From Streptomyces sp. NBC_00654 (GTDB taxonomy: Bacteria > Actinomycetota > Actinomycetes > Streptomycetales > Streptomycetaceae): DNA of 64,000 nt. The position numbers and the translations under genes are program-made. The notes under the pieces were generated by a model that saw nothing but the letters and a program-made list of their open reading frames with translations, was not told the DNA's origin and ran no database searches. Shown here piece after piece: positions 57,782 to 64,000 of this stretch; position 1 is the first letter of the stretch, and the number at the start of each line of letters is the position of its first letter. Location: NCBI RefSeq assembly GCF_026341775.1, contig NZ_JAPEOB010000008.1:1-64000 (forward strand), written 5' to 3'.

Positions 57782-58635
57782 GCAAGGTCCTTGGCAATGG
57801 TGGTGAGAAGTGGCAGCGACGCTTTCTGAGAGAGAGCGTCGGATTTGAGCAGGTCACTGGTGGTGCGGTACACCTCCACCGTTTCCGGCTCGTTGAGGTG
57901 GAGCGAGGCCCGCATGGACTCGATGCACACCGAGTCCCGCCCGGTCGGGAAGGACATGAGCATGAACGGTCCGTCCATTCCGGCGTGCGCGCCGACCCGG
58001 TGCGGCAGGACCTGGATGGTGATGTTGGGCGCCGTGCGGGCGAGGTCGATCAGATGCTCTATCTGGGCGCGCATGACGGGTCGGCCGCCGACTTCCTGAC
58101 GCAGGAGCCCTTCGGGAAGGACTGCCCAGATTCTCAGCGCCGGGTCGCGCTCCAGCATGTTCTTCTGGTGCTCCTGGCGCATGGACACGAAGCCGTCGAT
58201 GTTCTCTGGCGTCTTCCAGGCCCGGCTGCCCTCGGTCACGGCCCTGGCGTACTCCGGGGTCTGGAGCAGCCCGTGGATGGCTGCGGGGTTGAAGACGAAC
58301 AGGCTGCTGGCAGTCTCCACCAGGGAGAGGTAGTCGCCGAGCGGGTCGTCGACAACTCCCTGGTACTGCTGCCACCAGTCGGCTTCGCCGGCCCGGCGCG
58401 CCAGGGCGCGCAGCTCTTCGCGCAGGTCCTGGTCGTTGATCTCATATACCTCGAAAAAGTGTGGAAGTTGCTGGATCTTGAGTCCCTGGACCCCCTTCTC
58501 GATCTTGCTGACCGTCGAGAAGGAGCGGTAGCCGAGGCGCTTGGCCGCCTCTTCCTGCGTCCATCCAAGTGCCTCGCGGATGCGCCGAAGCTCTGCACCC
58601 AGGCGGCGGCGTCGCGGGGTTGGCTCGACGGGCAT
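57778..58635 (-). CDS. XRE-family regulator with DUF5753 domain (WhiJ-like)
   Basis: A 285-residue transcription regulator. Residues 11-67 are a Cro/C1-type HTH (LGAELRRIREALGWTQEEAA then KRLGYRSFSTVSKIEKG). The DUF5753 domain fills the rest (WWQQYQGVVDDPLGDYLSLV, LFVFNPAAIHGLLQTPEYAR, ITIQVLPHRVGAHAGMDGPF, CIESMRASLHLNEPETVEVY). GGAGGTGGGC stands before ATG 58635. It is coupled to DUF397 and divergent from a HATPase gene, the order of WhiJ-like modules, which influence development and antibiotic production. The neighbouring enzymatic operon is a plausible target. Confidence 0.9.
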   Translation of the reverse strand: MPVEPTPRRRRLGAELRRIREALGWTQEEAAKRLGYRSFSTVSKIEKGVQGLKIQQLPHFFEVYEINDQDLREELRALARRAGEADWWQQYQGVVDDPLGDYLSLVETASSLFVFNPAAIHGLLQTPEYARAVTEGSRAWKTPENIDGFVSMRQEHQKNMLERDPALRIWAVLPEGLLRQEVGGRPVMRAQIEHLIDLARTAPNITIQVLPHRVGAHAGMDGPFMLMSFPTGRDSVCIESMRASLHLNEPETVEVYRTTSDLLKSDALSQKASLPLLTTIAKDLA

Positions 58636-58797
58636 GCCCACCTCCTTGTGTTGCGCGAAAGAGTAGCGCCTCGGCCAGTTCGGGAATATGCCATCTCCCC
58701 GGAAGGAAAGACTTTCCTCAAGGACTGCTTGTCGAAGGGGTAGCTGGCGGTCCATTATCGAGGCTCGCCCATCGGACGGTGGCATGGCGGTTACGTT

Positions 58798-59274
58798 GTG
58801 TCACCGCGTTTCGAGTGCACGTCCGCGCCGCTTGGAGGGTCAGTGCCTGGGATGGTGATCAGCCCGGTACGGCAGAACCACATGGTGCTGCCGGAGATCA
58901 GCCCGGACTCGATGGAGCCCGTGCGCGAGATCGTACGGATCCTCCTGCGGATGTGGCGCAAGAGTGACCTGAGCTTCGTGGCCGAGCTCGGTGTCACCGA
59001 GCTTCTGACGAACGTATGGAAGCACACACCGGGCGGCTGCGAACTCCTGATCCGCGAGACGCCCGACGGCGTCCTGGTCGGTGTCACCGACTTCGACGAC
59101 GCGCTCCCCGCGGTGAAGCAGCCCACGGAAGACGCCGAGTGCGGCCGGGGCCTGTTCCTGCTGGCCGAGCTCACCGAGGAGCTACATACCCAGCCGCTGC
59201 TCACCGGGAAGCAGGTGTGGTTCCGCCTCGGCCACAACCTCCCCGACGGTGAAAAAGGAGAGGGCCATTGCTGA
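58798..59274 (+). CDS. HATPase-type anti-sigma or regulatory ATPase
   Basis: A 158-residue protein with the GHKL ATP-binding fold: SFVAELGVTELLTNVWKHTP carries the N-box (E-x-x-x-N-x-x-x-H), VGVTDFDDALP is the G1 region and CGRGLFLLAELTEEL the G2 region. This is the single-domain anti-sigma-like type common in Streptomyces. It may bind a sigma factor or partner protein. It lies divergent from the XRE regulator, forming the third part of a WhiJ-like module. GTG 58798 is used; ATG 58888 inside is also possible. Confidence 0.85.
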   Translation: MSPRFECTSAPLGGSVPGMVISPVRQNHMVLPEISPDSMEPVREIVRILLRMWRKSDLSFVAELGVTELLTNVWKHTPGGCELLIRETPDGVLVGVTDFDDALPAVKQPTEDAECGRGLFLLAELTEELHTQPLLTGKQVWFRLGHNLPDGEKGEGHC

Positions 59275-59329
59275 CCGTCCAGGAAAGATCCGCTCGGCAG
59301 CACCGGTCCCCACCGTCAGGAGTACACGT

Positions 59330-59794
59330 ATGCAGGCCGTTCCTGCCGTCCGGGCCGATCTCCCCGCATGGCTCTGCCTCGCGAGCGAGGTCGAGGACCT
59401 TTTCGGCCCCATGGTCGACGATCCGCAGTTTCGGGCAGCCGTGGAGCGCAACATGGAGCGGGGAACCGCCTTGTGCGTACACGCCGAGCGGGAGGTGCCC
59501 GGTGGTGAGCTCGCCGGCGGACTGCTGATGTCGGCCCATCCCCCGCGGTACGAGATCAGCTGGCTGGCGGTCGGCGGCGCCTGGCGCGGCCGGGGGATCG
59601 GCGAACTCCTGGTCCGCACCGCCCTGCGCGACCTCACCGCCGGCCCGGGCACGGTCGAGGTGACGACGTTCGGGCCGGATCACCCAGGCCGGGGCGCCCG
59701 GGGCTTCTACGAACACCTCGGCTTCGCACCGGACTTGCCCTTGTCGGCGGGCGGCACGCGCCAGACCTACCGGCTCCGGCTGCCGGACCTGTGA
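59330..59794 (+). CDS. GNAT N-acetyltransferase
   Basis: A 154-residue acetyltransferase. It reads MQAVPAVRADLPAWLCLASE, then YEISWLAVGGAWRGRGIGEL with the acetyl-CoA loop at about residues 75-95, and RGFYEHLGFAPDL near the end. The ATG at 59330 has AGGAG 7 bases before. It may be the first gene of the enzymatic operon, about 55 bases behind the HATPase gene and 94 bases before the flavoprotein gene. The substrate is unknown; it may modify an amine made by the pathway. Confidence 0.8.
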   Translation: MQAVPAVRADLPAWLCLASEVEDLFGPMVDDPQFRAAVERNMERGTALCVHAEREVPGGELAGGLLMSAHPPRYEISWLAVGGAWRGRGIGELLVRTALRDLTAGPGTVEVTTFGPDHPGRGARGFYEHLGFAPDLPLSAGGTRQTYRLRLPDL

Positions 59795-59888
59795 CGCCCA
59801 GCTCCAGCAGCCAGCAGGCCCAGCCAGCCGTGCTGGGACAAATGTCCGGCTCCGGCAGAATTTCCGGCCATGCGAGGAGGAGAGAGTC

Positions 59889-61304
59889 GTGAGGAACACC
59901 AGAGCCCAGTCCGCCGTCCCGGTGGTGATCTTGGGTGCGGGTCCGTGCGGGTTGGCATGCGCTCACGAACTCCAGCGCCTTGGTCACCGGAACTGGGTAC
60001 TGCTGGAGGCCGCGCCGACGGTCGGGGGCTTAGGGGCCTCGGTCGTCGACGAGGCCGGCTTCACCTGGGACCTCGGCGGTCACGTCGTGTTCTCCACGAT
60101 GAAGAGCTTCGACACGCTACTGGACGAGCTGTTCGCGCCCCATGAGCTGCTGCACCACGAGCGCTCCTCGTTCGTCCGGCACAGTGGGCGATGGGTGCCC
60201 TATCCCTTCCAGCAGCACCTGCACCACCTTCCCGTGGCCCGGGCCCAGAAGTGCCTGGAGGGCCTGGCCGCGGCTCAGGCCCGCGGGCGCGCTCCTGCTG
60301 GAACGGACTTCGGTGCGTGGCTGGAGGCCACGTACGGAACGCCCCTGGTGGAGGAGTTCTTCGCCCCGTACAACCGCAAGATATGGGCCACCGCCCTGAG
60401 CGAGATGTCCGCCTCGTGGATAGCGGAGCGGGTCGCTCCCGCGGACACCAGTGCGCTGCGCCAGACACGGGTGTCGGGAACTACGCCGACGAGCCGGTGG
60501 GGCCCCAACGCACAGTTCGCCTTCCCGGCCTCGGGCGGAACCGGCGCGATCTGGAAGCGGCTGGCCTCCCGCCTGGAGGGAGATGTCCGGACCGGTCAGG
60601 CCGTCCTGCACATCGATGAAGCGGCGAAAACCCTGCTGACCTCCGACGGCGCCGTTCTCTCCTACGGGAGCCTGGTGGCCACGGGTGCCCTTGACAAGCT
60701 CGTCGCGATGACGGCAGGGGCACCCGCTCAGGTACGCCAGGCCGCCACGGCCCTGAAACACACCACCGTGGCCATGGTGGGCCTCGGCTACGAGTCGCCG
60801 ACCACCGACCGGCGTTCGTGGCTGTACTTCCCCAGCGGCGAGACACCGTTCTACCGGGCGACGAACTTCTCCCGGTACGCACCGGCCAACGTCCCGGACT
60901 CCGACCCGGGCCGGTACTCGGCCTGGATGACCGAGACGTCGCTGCCCGCCGGAACCCTCCTCGATGAGGCGGGCCTGGTCGAGGAGTGCGACACGGCACT
61001 GCGGCGCTGCGGCCTGGTCCCCGACCGTGCCCAGCGCGTCAGCAGCCACCTGGAGCTGATCCCGTACGCCTACCCGGTGCCGACCACCGGCCGGGACACG
61101 GCCCTCGCGCTCATCCAGCCCTGGCTGGAGCGCCACGAGATCTATTCGCGCGGACGGTTCGGCACCTGGCGCTACGAGATCGGCAACATGGACCACGCCG
61201 TCACCATGGGCCAGGACATCGCCCGACGGCTCGTCCACGGCACCGCCGAGCGGATCTACACCGCTCCTCGCCCGACGGCCCAGGAGGCTGTCCATGGGCG
61301 CTGA
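59889..61304 (+). CDS. FAD-dependent oxidoreductase, UDP-galactopyranose-mutase-like
   Basis: A 471-residue flavoprotein. Residues 11-45 are the FAD-binding Rossmann motif (VPVVILGAGPCGLACAHELQ) with the acidic strand end (VLLEAAPTVGGL). The following DLGGHVVFSTMKSFDTLLDE and YPFQQHLHHLP and VEEFFAPYNRKIWATALSEM are like UDP-galactopyranose mutase and protoporphyrinogen-oxidase-type amine oxidases; VPTTGRDTALALIQPWLERH is near the end. Mutase activity on a sugar nucleotide or an oxidation of a polyisoprenoid-linked sugar is possible. GTG 59889 has GGAGGAGAG. It overlaps the phosphatase gene by 11 bases, so they are one operon. Confidence 0.8.
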   Translation: MRNTRAQSAVPVVILGAGPCGLACAHELQRLGHRNWVLLEAAPTVGGLGASVVDEAGFTWDLGGHVVFSTMKSFDTLLDELFAPHELLHHERSSFVRHSGRWVPYPFQQHLHHLPVARAQKCLEGLAAAQARGRAPAGTDFGAWLEATYGTPLVEEFFAPYNRKIWATALSEMSASWIAERVAPADTSALRQTRVSGTTPTSRWGPNAQFAFPASGGTGAIWKRLASRLEGDVRTGQAVLHIDEAAKTLLTSDGAVLSYGSLVATGALDKLVAMTAGAPAQVRQAATALKHTTVAMVGLGYESPTTDRRSWLYFPSGETPFYRATNFSRYAPANVPDSDPGRYSAWMTETSLPAGTLLDEAGLVEECDTALRRCGLVPDRAQRVSSHLELIPYAYPVPTTGRDTALALIQPWLERHEIYSRGRFGTWRYEIGNMDHAVTMGQDIARRLVHGTAERIYTAPRPTAQEAVHGR

Positions 61305-61770
61305 ACTCCGCCTCGACGCCCATCCGGTGACGACCTGGCTCCTGCTCGGCGCCGCACCCGACAGCACACGCGCCGTGGGCGAACTTCTCAATCGGGGCGT
61401 CACCCACGTCCTGGACTGCCGGACCCCGCGCCCGATGCCGCCACCTGCGGCCATCTGCCCCAGCCTGGTGTGGTGTTCGGCGTCCACCAAGGACGACGGA
61501 GCCTCGCGCGGCACCGACTGGTACTCCGCCTGTGTGGCCTTCGCCGAACGGGCGGCACGCGAGGACAACGCCCGGCTGTACGTCCACTGCACGGCCGGAG
61601 CCAACCGCTCCCCGGCCGCCGCCTACGCAATTCTGCGCTCGCGCGGATGGGCGGCATCCACCGCGCGGGACCGCATCCTGACCCGCCGCACCCAAGCCCG
61701 CCCCCGCTACTTCGAGGACGCCGAACAGTGCCTGGCCGAACTGGGCCTGACCGATCAGGAGCGACCGTGA
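61294..61770 (+). CDS. Dual-specificity protein phosphatase
   Basis: A 158-residue phosphatase. The signature HCTAGANRSPAAAYAILRS (residues about 101-119) has the catalytic Cys and Arg of the cysteine-phosphatase superfamily (HC-x5-R). The fold order (WLLLGAAPDSTRAVGELLNR, THVLDCRTPRPMPPP) fits the dual-specificity type. It sits inside a biosynthetic-looking operon, with overlap on both sides (11 bases upstream, GTGA with the glycosyltransferase). It could remove phosphate from a sugar or lipid intermediate and not from a protein. Confidence 0.85.
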   Translation: MGAELRLDAHPVTTWLLLGAAPDSTRAVGELLNRGVTHVLDCRTPRPMPPPAAICPSLVWCSASTKDDGASRGTDWYSACVAFAERAAREDNARLYVHCTAGANRSPAAAYAILRSRGWAASTARDRILTRRTQARPRYFEDAEQCLAELGLTDQERP

Positions 61771-63146
61771 TCCGTGCCAGCCGACTGCTCGCCGCCGCCT
61801 ACACCGCCAGGGCCCTCTACATGACGGCCTCCCTGGCCTTGTCCTACCGGTCCCTGCGCACCGAGGCCGACCGACCCGAGGAGGAACTCTCCGAGGAGAC
61901 GCCGGCCCTGACAGTGATCATTCCTGCGCTGCGGGAGCAGGCGGTGATGCCCCGCTCGCTCGAACACTTCGCCGCTCTCGCCGCCGAGTGGCCCACGTTG
62001 CGCGTCCTGGTCGTCACCGCTGCACGCGAGGCCGCCGAGCCCCCCAGCGGCCGGCCAACCACCGAAGACGTGTGCCGGAACCTTGCCCACCAGCACAACA
62101 CCACCCTCGCTAGGGAGGTCTTCACCGTCGTGTCCTACCCGGGACAGGGCCGCCGGGCCTCCCAGCTCAACTACGCTGTGGCGGCGCTGGACAAGCTATC
62201 CCCGCCCGCGGGGGACTACGTCGCGGTGTTCGACGCCGACGCTGTCCCCGATGCCCGGCTCTCCTCCCAGTTCGCCCGCGCCGCAACGGATCGGCCCGCG
62301 ATGATCCAGCAGCCGATGCTGCCCGCCTTCCCCGGCAGCAGTCGCGGGCGGCGCTCGGCGGTGATGTCCGGCCAGGATCTTGCCTCATTCCGCCGCACCC
62401 TGGGCATCGAGTACCGCCGTATCAAGGTGGCCCGCTGGTGTGCTCCCGGCAGGCGCCCCCGGCTCCTGGCGACGCTCGCGCGCCCGATGGTCTACGGAGT
62501 GGGCTCCGGGCTCATCGTCCGCCGCGACAAGATCGAGGACGTCGGGTTCTTCCAGGAACCGCACGACGACCTCGCCGTCGGTCACCGCCTGAGCATGGCC
62601 GGCGAGCCGATCGCGGTCCTGCCCTCGGTCAACATCGTCGAGCCGTACCAGAGCGTGGGGGCCATGGCGCGCGCGTTCAGCAGCGTGGCCTTCGCGAACA
62701 CCGCCACCCGCCACGACTACCGCTTCACCGCCGCGCACCCCACCCGCCTCTCACCTGCCGAGCAGAGGCTTCTGGCGGCCCGCGCCCTGGCCGATGGTGC
62801 GTCCTGGGCGCTGGGGCCGGTGGTAATGGGGGCCGCTGCCACCCACCTGGCGGTGAAGCGGCAGTTCAAGCCCCTGGTGGCCGCCGCTCTGGCAGCGGGC
62901 CTCCTCGAGCCGGTCGTGACCTACCGGCTGCGCGGACACATCCTCGACGACTTCCGTGTGCCCGGCCCGGCCGGCGGCACCTGGCGGCAGCCGCACCCCG
63001 CGGCGGCCGTCGCCACCTACATGCTGCAGCCCGCGGTGACCGCGCTCGGCCCGTGGCTGCTGGGCGTGCGCGCGAGTGCCGCCCGATTCACCGGCCGGGA
63101 ACTGAGGTTCACCAAGACCGAGCACCTGGGCGAGATAGCCCGCTGA
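61767..63146 (+). CDS. Family 2 glycosyltransferase, membrane-bound
   Basis: A 459-residue GT-A glycosyltransferase. One helix opens it (LLAAAYTARALYMTASLALS). The GT2 core is clear: PALTVIIPALREQAVMPRSL, ASQLNYAVAAL and the metal-binding VAVFDADAVPDARLSSQF, followed by MVYGVGSGLIVRRDKIEDVG and FQEPHDDLAVGHRLSMAGEP. Hydrophobic helices near the end (WALGPVVMGAAATHLAVK, AVATYMLQPAVTALGPWLLG) suggest a lipid-linked or polymer product. GTG 61767 overlaps the phosphatase stop as GTGA. The operon continues 18 bases later with a decarboxylase. Confidence 0.85.
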   Translation: MIRASRLLAAAYTARALYMTASLALSYRSLRTEADRPEEELSEETPALTVIIPALREQAVMPRSLEHFAALAAEWPTLRVLVVTAAREAAEPPSGRPTTEDVCRNLAHQHNTTLAREVFTVVSYPGQGRRASQLNYAVAALDKLSPPAGDYVAVFDADAVPDARLSSQFARAATDRPAMIQQPMLPAFPGSSRGRRSAVMSGQDLASFRRTLGIEYRRIKVARWCAPGRRPRLLATLARPMVYGVGSGLIVRRDKIEDVGFFQEPHDDLAVGHRLSMAGEPIAVLPSVNIVEPYQSVGAMARAFSSVAFANTATRHDYRFTAAHPTRLSPAEQRLLAARALADGASWALGPVVMGAAATHLAVKRQFKPLVAAALAAGLLEPVVTYRLRGHILDDFRVPGPAGGTWRQPHPAAAVATYMLQPAVTALGPWLLGVRASAARFTGRELRFTKTEHLGEIAR

Positions 63147-63164
63147 GAGAGCAGGAGGCACTTC

Positions 63165-64000
63165 ATGGGTGATCTCGACATCGGCTGGGCCGTGCCCACC
63201 GCGTTCCCCGAAGCCGGCTGGAGCCGCGCGTTGATCGACGAGCATCTCACGCAGGCCCGAGGCGAGATACCGGCCTGGGACGACCCCGAGCAGACCCGGC
63301 TCGGCTTCGCGATGGCCGCCCCGCATCCCGAGGCGGTACGCGTCCTGGGCGACTGGTCCGCGCTCAACACCAACAACGTCGGCACCCACACCCGCTTCGG
63401 GGAGGGCAAGGCGGGCACCAGGCGGCTGGAGAAGGAAGCCCTGGCCGTCCTCGCCGACCTCTATCGCGGCGGCGCCCTCGACGGGCACCTCACCAGCGGC
63501 GCCAGCGAAGCGACCCTCGCCGCCCTGCGCATCGCTCGCAACCTGCTGCGCGCCGACGGCCACCAGGTCCGCGTGATCACCTCCGGCCTGTGCCACGCCT
63601 CGGTCGCCAAGGCCGCCGAGATCCTCGACCTCGACCTGGTACGCCTGCCTGCCGGACCGGCCTGGACCCTGACCCGCGAACAGGTCAGCCACGCCGCCCA
63701 CGAGGCGATCACGGCCGGGATCACCGGCATCATCGTGGTGGCCACCGCCGGCTACTACAACAGCGGCCTCGCTGACCCCGTCGACGAGATCGCCGCCGAC
63801 CTGCGCAACCTCGCCTTCCAGCACCCCGAACAGGTTCGCTGCTTCCTGCACGTCGATGCCGCCCACGGCGGATTCGTCTTCCCGTTCACGGCCCCCGACG
63901 TGCCCTTCGACTTCCGCAGCCCCGGCGTGCACTCCATGGCAGTCGACCCCCACAAGGCCGGCCTCATGCCGTACGCGTGCGGGGCCCTACTCGTGCGCAA
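63165..64000 (+). CDS. PLP-dependent group II decarboxylase, partial
   Basis: The first 278 codons of a pyridoxal-phosphate enzyme; the end lies outside the window. It opens MGDLDIGWAVPTAFPEAGWS; NTNNVGTHTRFGEGKAGTRR, DGHLTSGASEATLAALRIA, CFLHVDAAHGGFVFPFTAPD and AVDPHKAGLMPYACGALLV mark the group II decarboxylase and sphingosine-lyase fold, with the PLP lysine in DPHKAG and the stacking His in the middle part. GCAGGAGGC stands before the ATG. It probably decarboxylates an amino acid or amino-acid-like intermediate. Reading continues open to the last base, so the gene is cut only by the window. Confidence 0.8.
   Translation, partial: MGDLDIGWAVPTAFPEAGWSRALIDEHLTQARGEIPAWDDPEQTRLGFAMAAPHPEAVRVLGDWSALNTNNVGTHTRFGEGKAGTRRLEKEALAVLADLYRGGALDGHLTSGASEATLAALRIARNLLRADGHQVRVITSGLCHASVAKAAEILDLDLVRLPAGPAWTLTREQVSHAAHEAITAGITGIIVVATAGYYNSGLADPVDEIAADLRNLAFQHPEQVRCFLHVDAAHGGFVFPFTAPDVPFDFRSPGVHSMAVDPHKAGLMPYACGALLVR

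Noticed and set aside
1..64000. tRNA or rRNA genes
   Set aside because: No cloverleaf with a T-arm GGTTCGA pattern and CCA-type end, and no conserved rRNA segment, could be recognised by eye. A tRNAscan run would settle it.

Overview
The window looks like an accessory region of a Streptomyces (or close relative): GC-rich, strong third-position G/C codon bias, many GTG starts, overlapping GTGA/ATGA gene junctions, and families typical of the genus (an XRE-DUF5753 regulator with DUF397 and a HATPase partner, PadR, BldD-like small regulators, LamG/RHS secreted giants). A two-gene winged-helix replication-type locus with direct repeats and hairpins, a broken tyrosine recombinase operon, many insertion sequences of at least seven families and several broken genes suggest a linear plasmid or the unstable arm of a linear chromosome. 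No rRNA, tRNA or core housekeeping cluster is visible; MurJ is the only cell-wall gene and is probably an extra copy.

Layout. 1-1440: an IS5-family insertion sequence and an empty stretch. 1440-2930: candidate replicon (two large inverted repeats, three 19-bp iterons, two overlapping winged-helix genes, terminator). 2950-4425: broken GNAT and IS481 transposase genes. 4480-6460: TetR regulator and MFS efflux pump sharing an operator-like motif. 6520-8520: membrane-anchored HTH protein with a Gly/Thr/Ser repeat tail, and a small membrane protein. 8800-16860: small plasmid-type genes, including two related Thr-rich membrane proteins with a duplicated upstream block, a small secreted protein, and a repeat-dense intergenic region. 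16860-22000: a graveyard of IS3, IS30 and helicase fragments, then a PadR gene and a pentapeptide-repeat gene split by an IS5-type element. 22885-25623: a large secreted SGNH esterase with FG-GAP-like repeats. 25958-29409: an IS1380 remnant next to an IS3 element that carries an IS30 element inside orfB. 29824-41399: a LamG protein, a 2354-residue RHS/Hint polymorphic toxin and its likely immunity gene. 42130-45314: IS mosaic, a lipidated or membrane-anchored protein and a clean IS5-type insertion. 45315-46745: a probable PD-(D/E)XK nuclease. 47089-52935: plasmid-type genes and a recombinase operon. 53585-57340: MurJ, a recombinase fragment and two damaged transposases. 57545-64000: a WhiJ-like regulatory module followed by a tightly packed enzymatic operon (GNAT, UDP-galactopyranose-mutase-like flavoprotein, dual-specificity phosphatase, glycosyltransferase, PLP decarboxylase) that runs off the window.

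How the parts work together. The clearest functional units are the replicon, the TetR/MFS pair, the LamG-RHS-immunity contact-dependent toxin locus, the WhiJ-like trio, and the terminal enzymatic operon, which has the look of an undescribed small-molecule or glycan pathway. Assignments are from reading motifs and family resemblance by eye; no database search was run.
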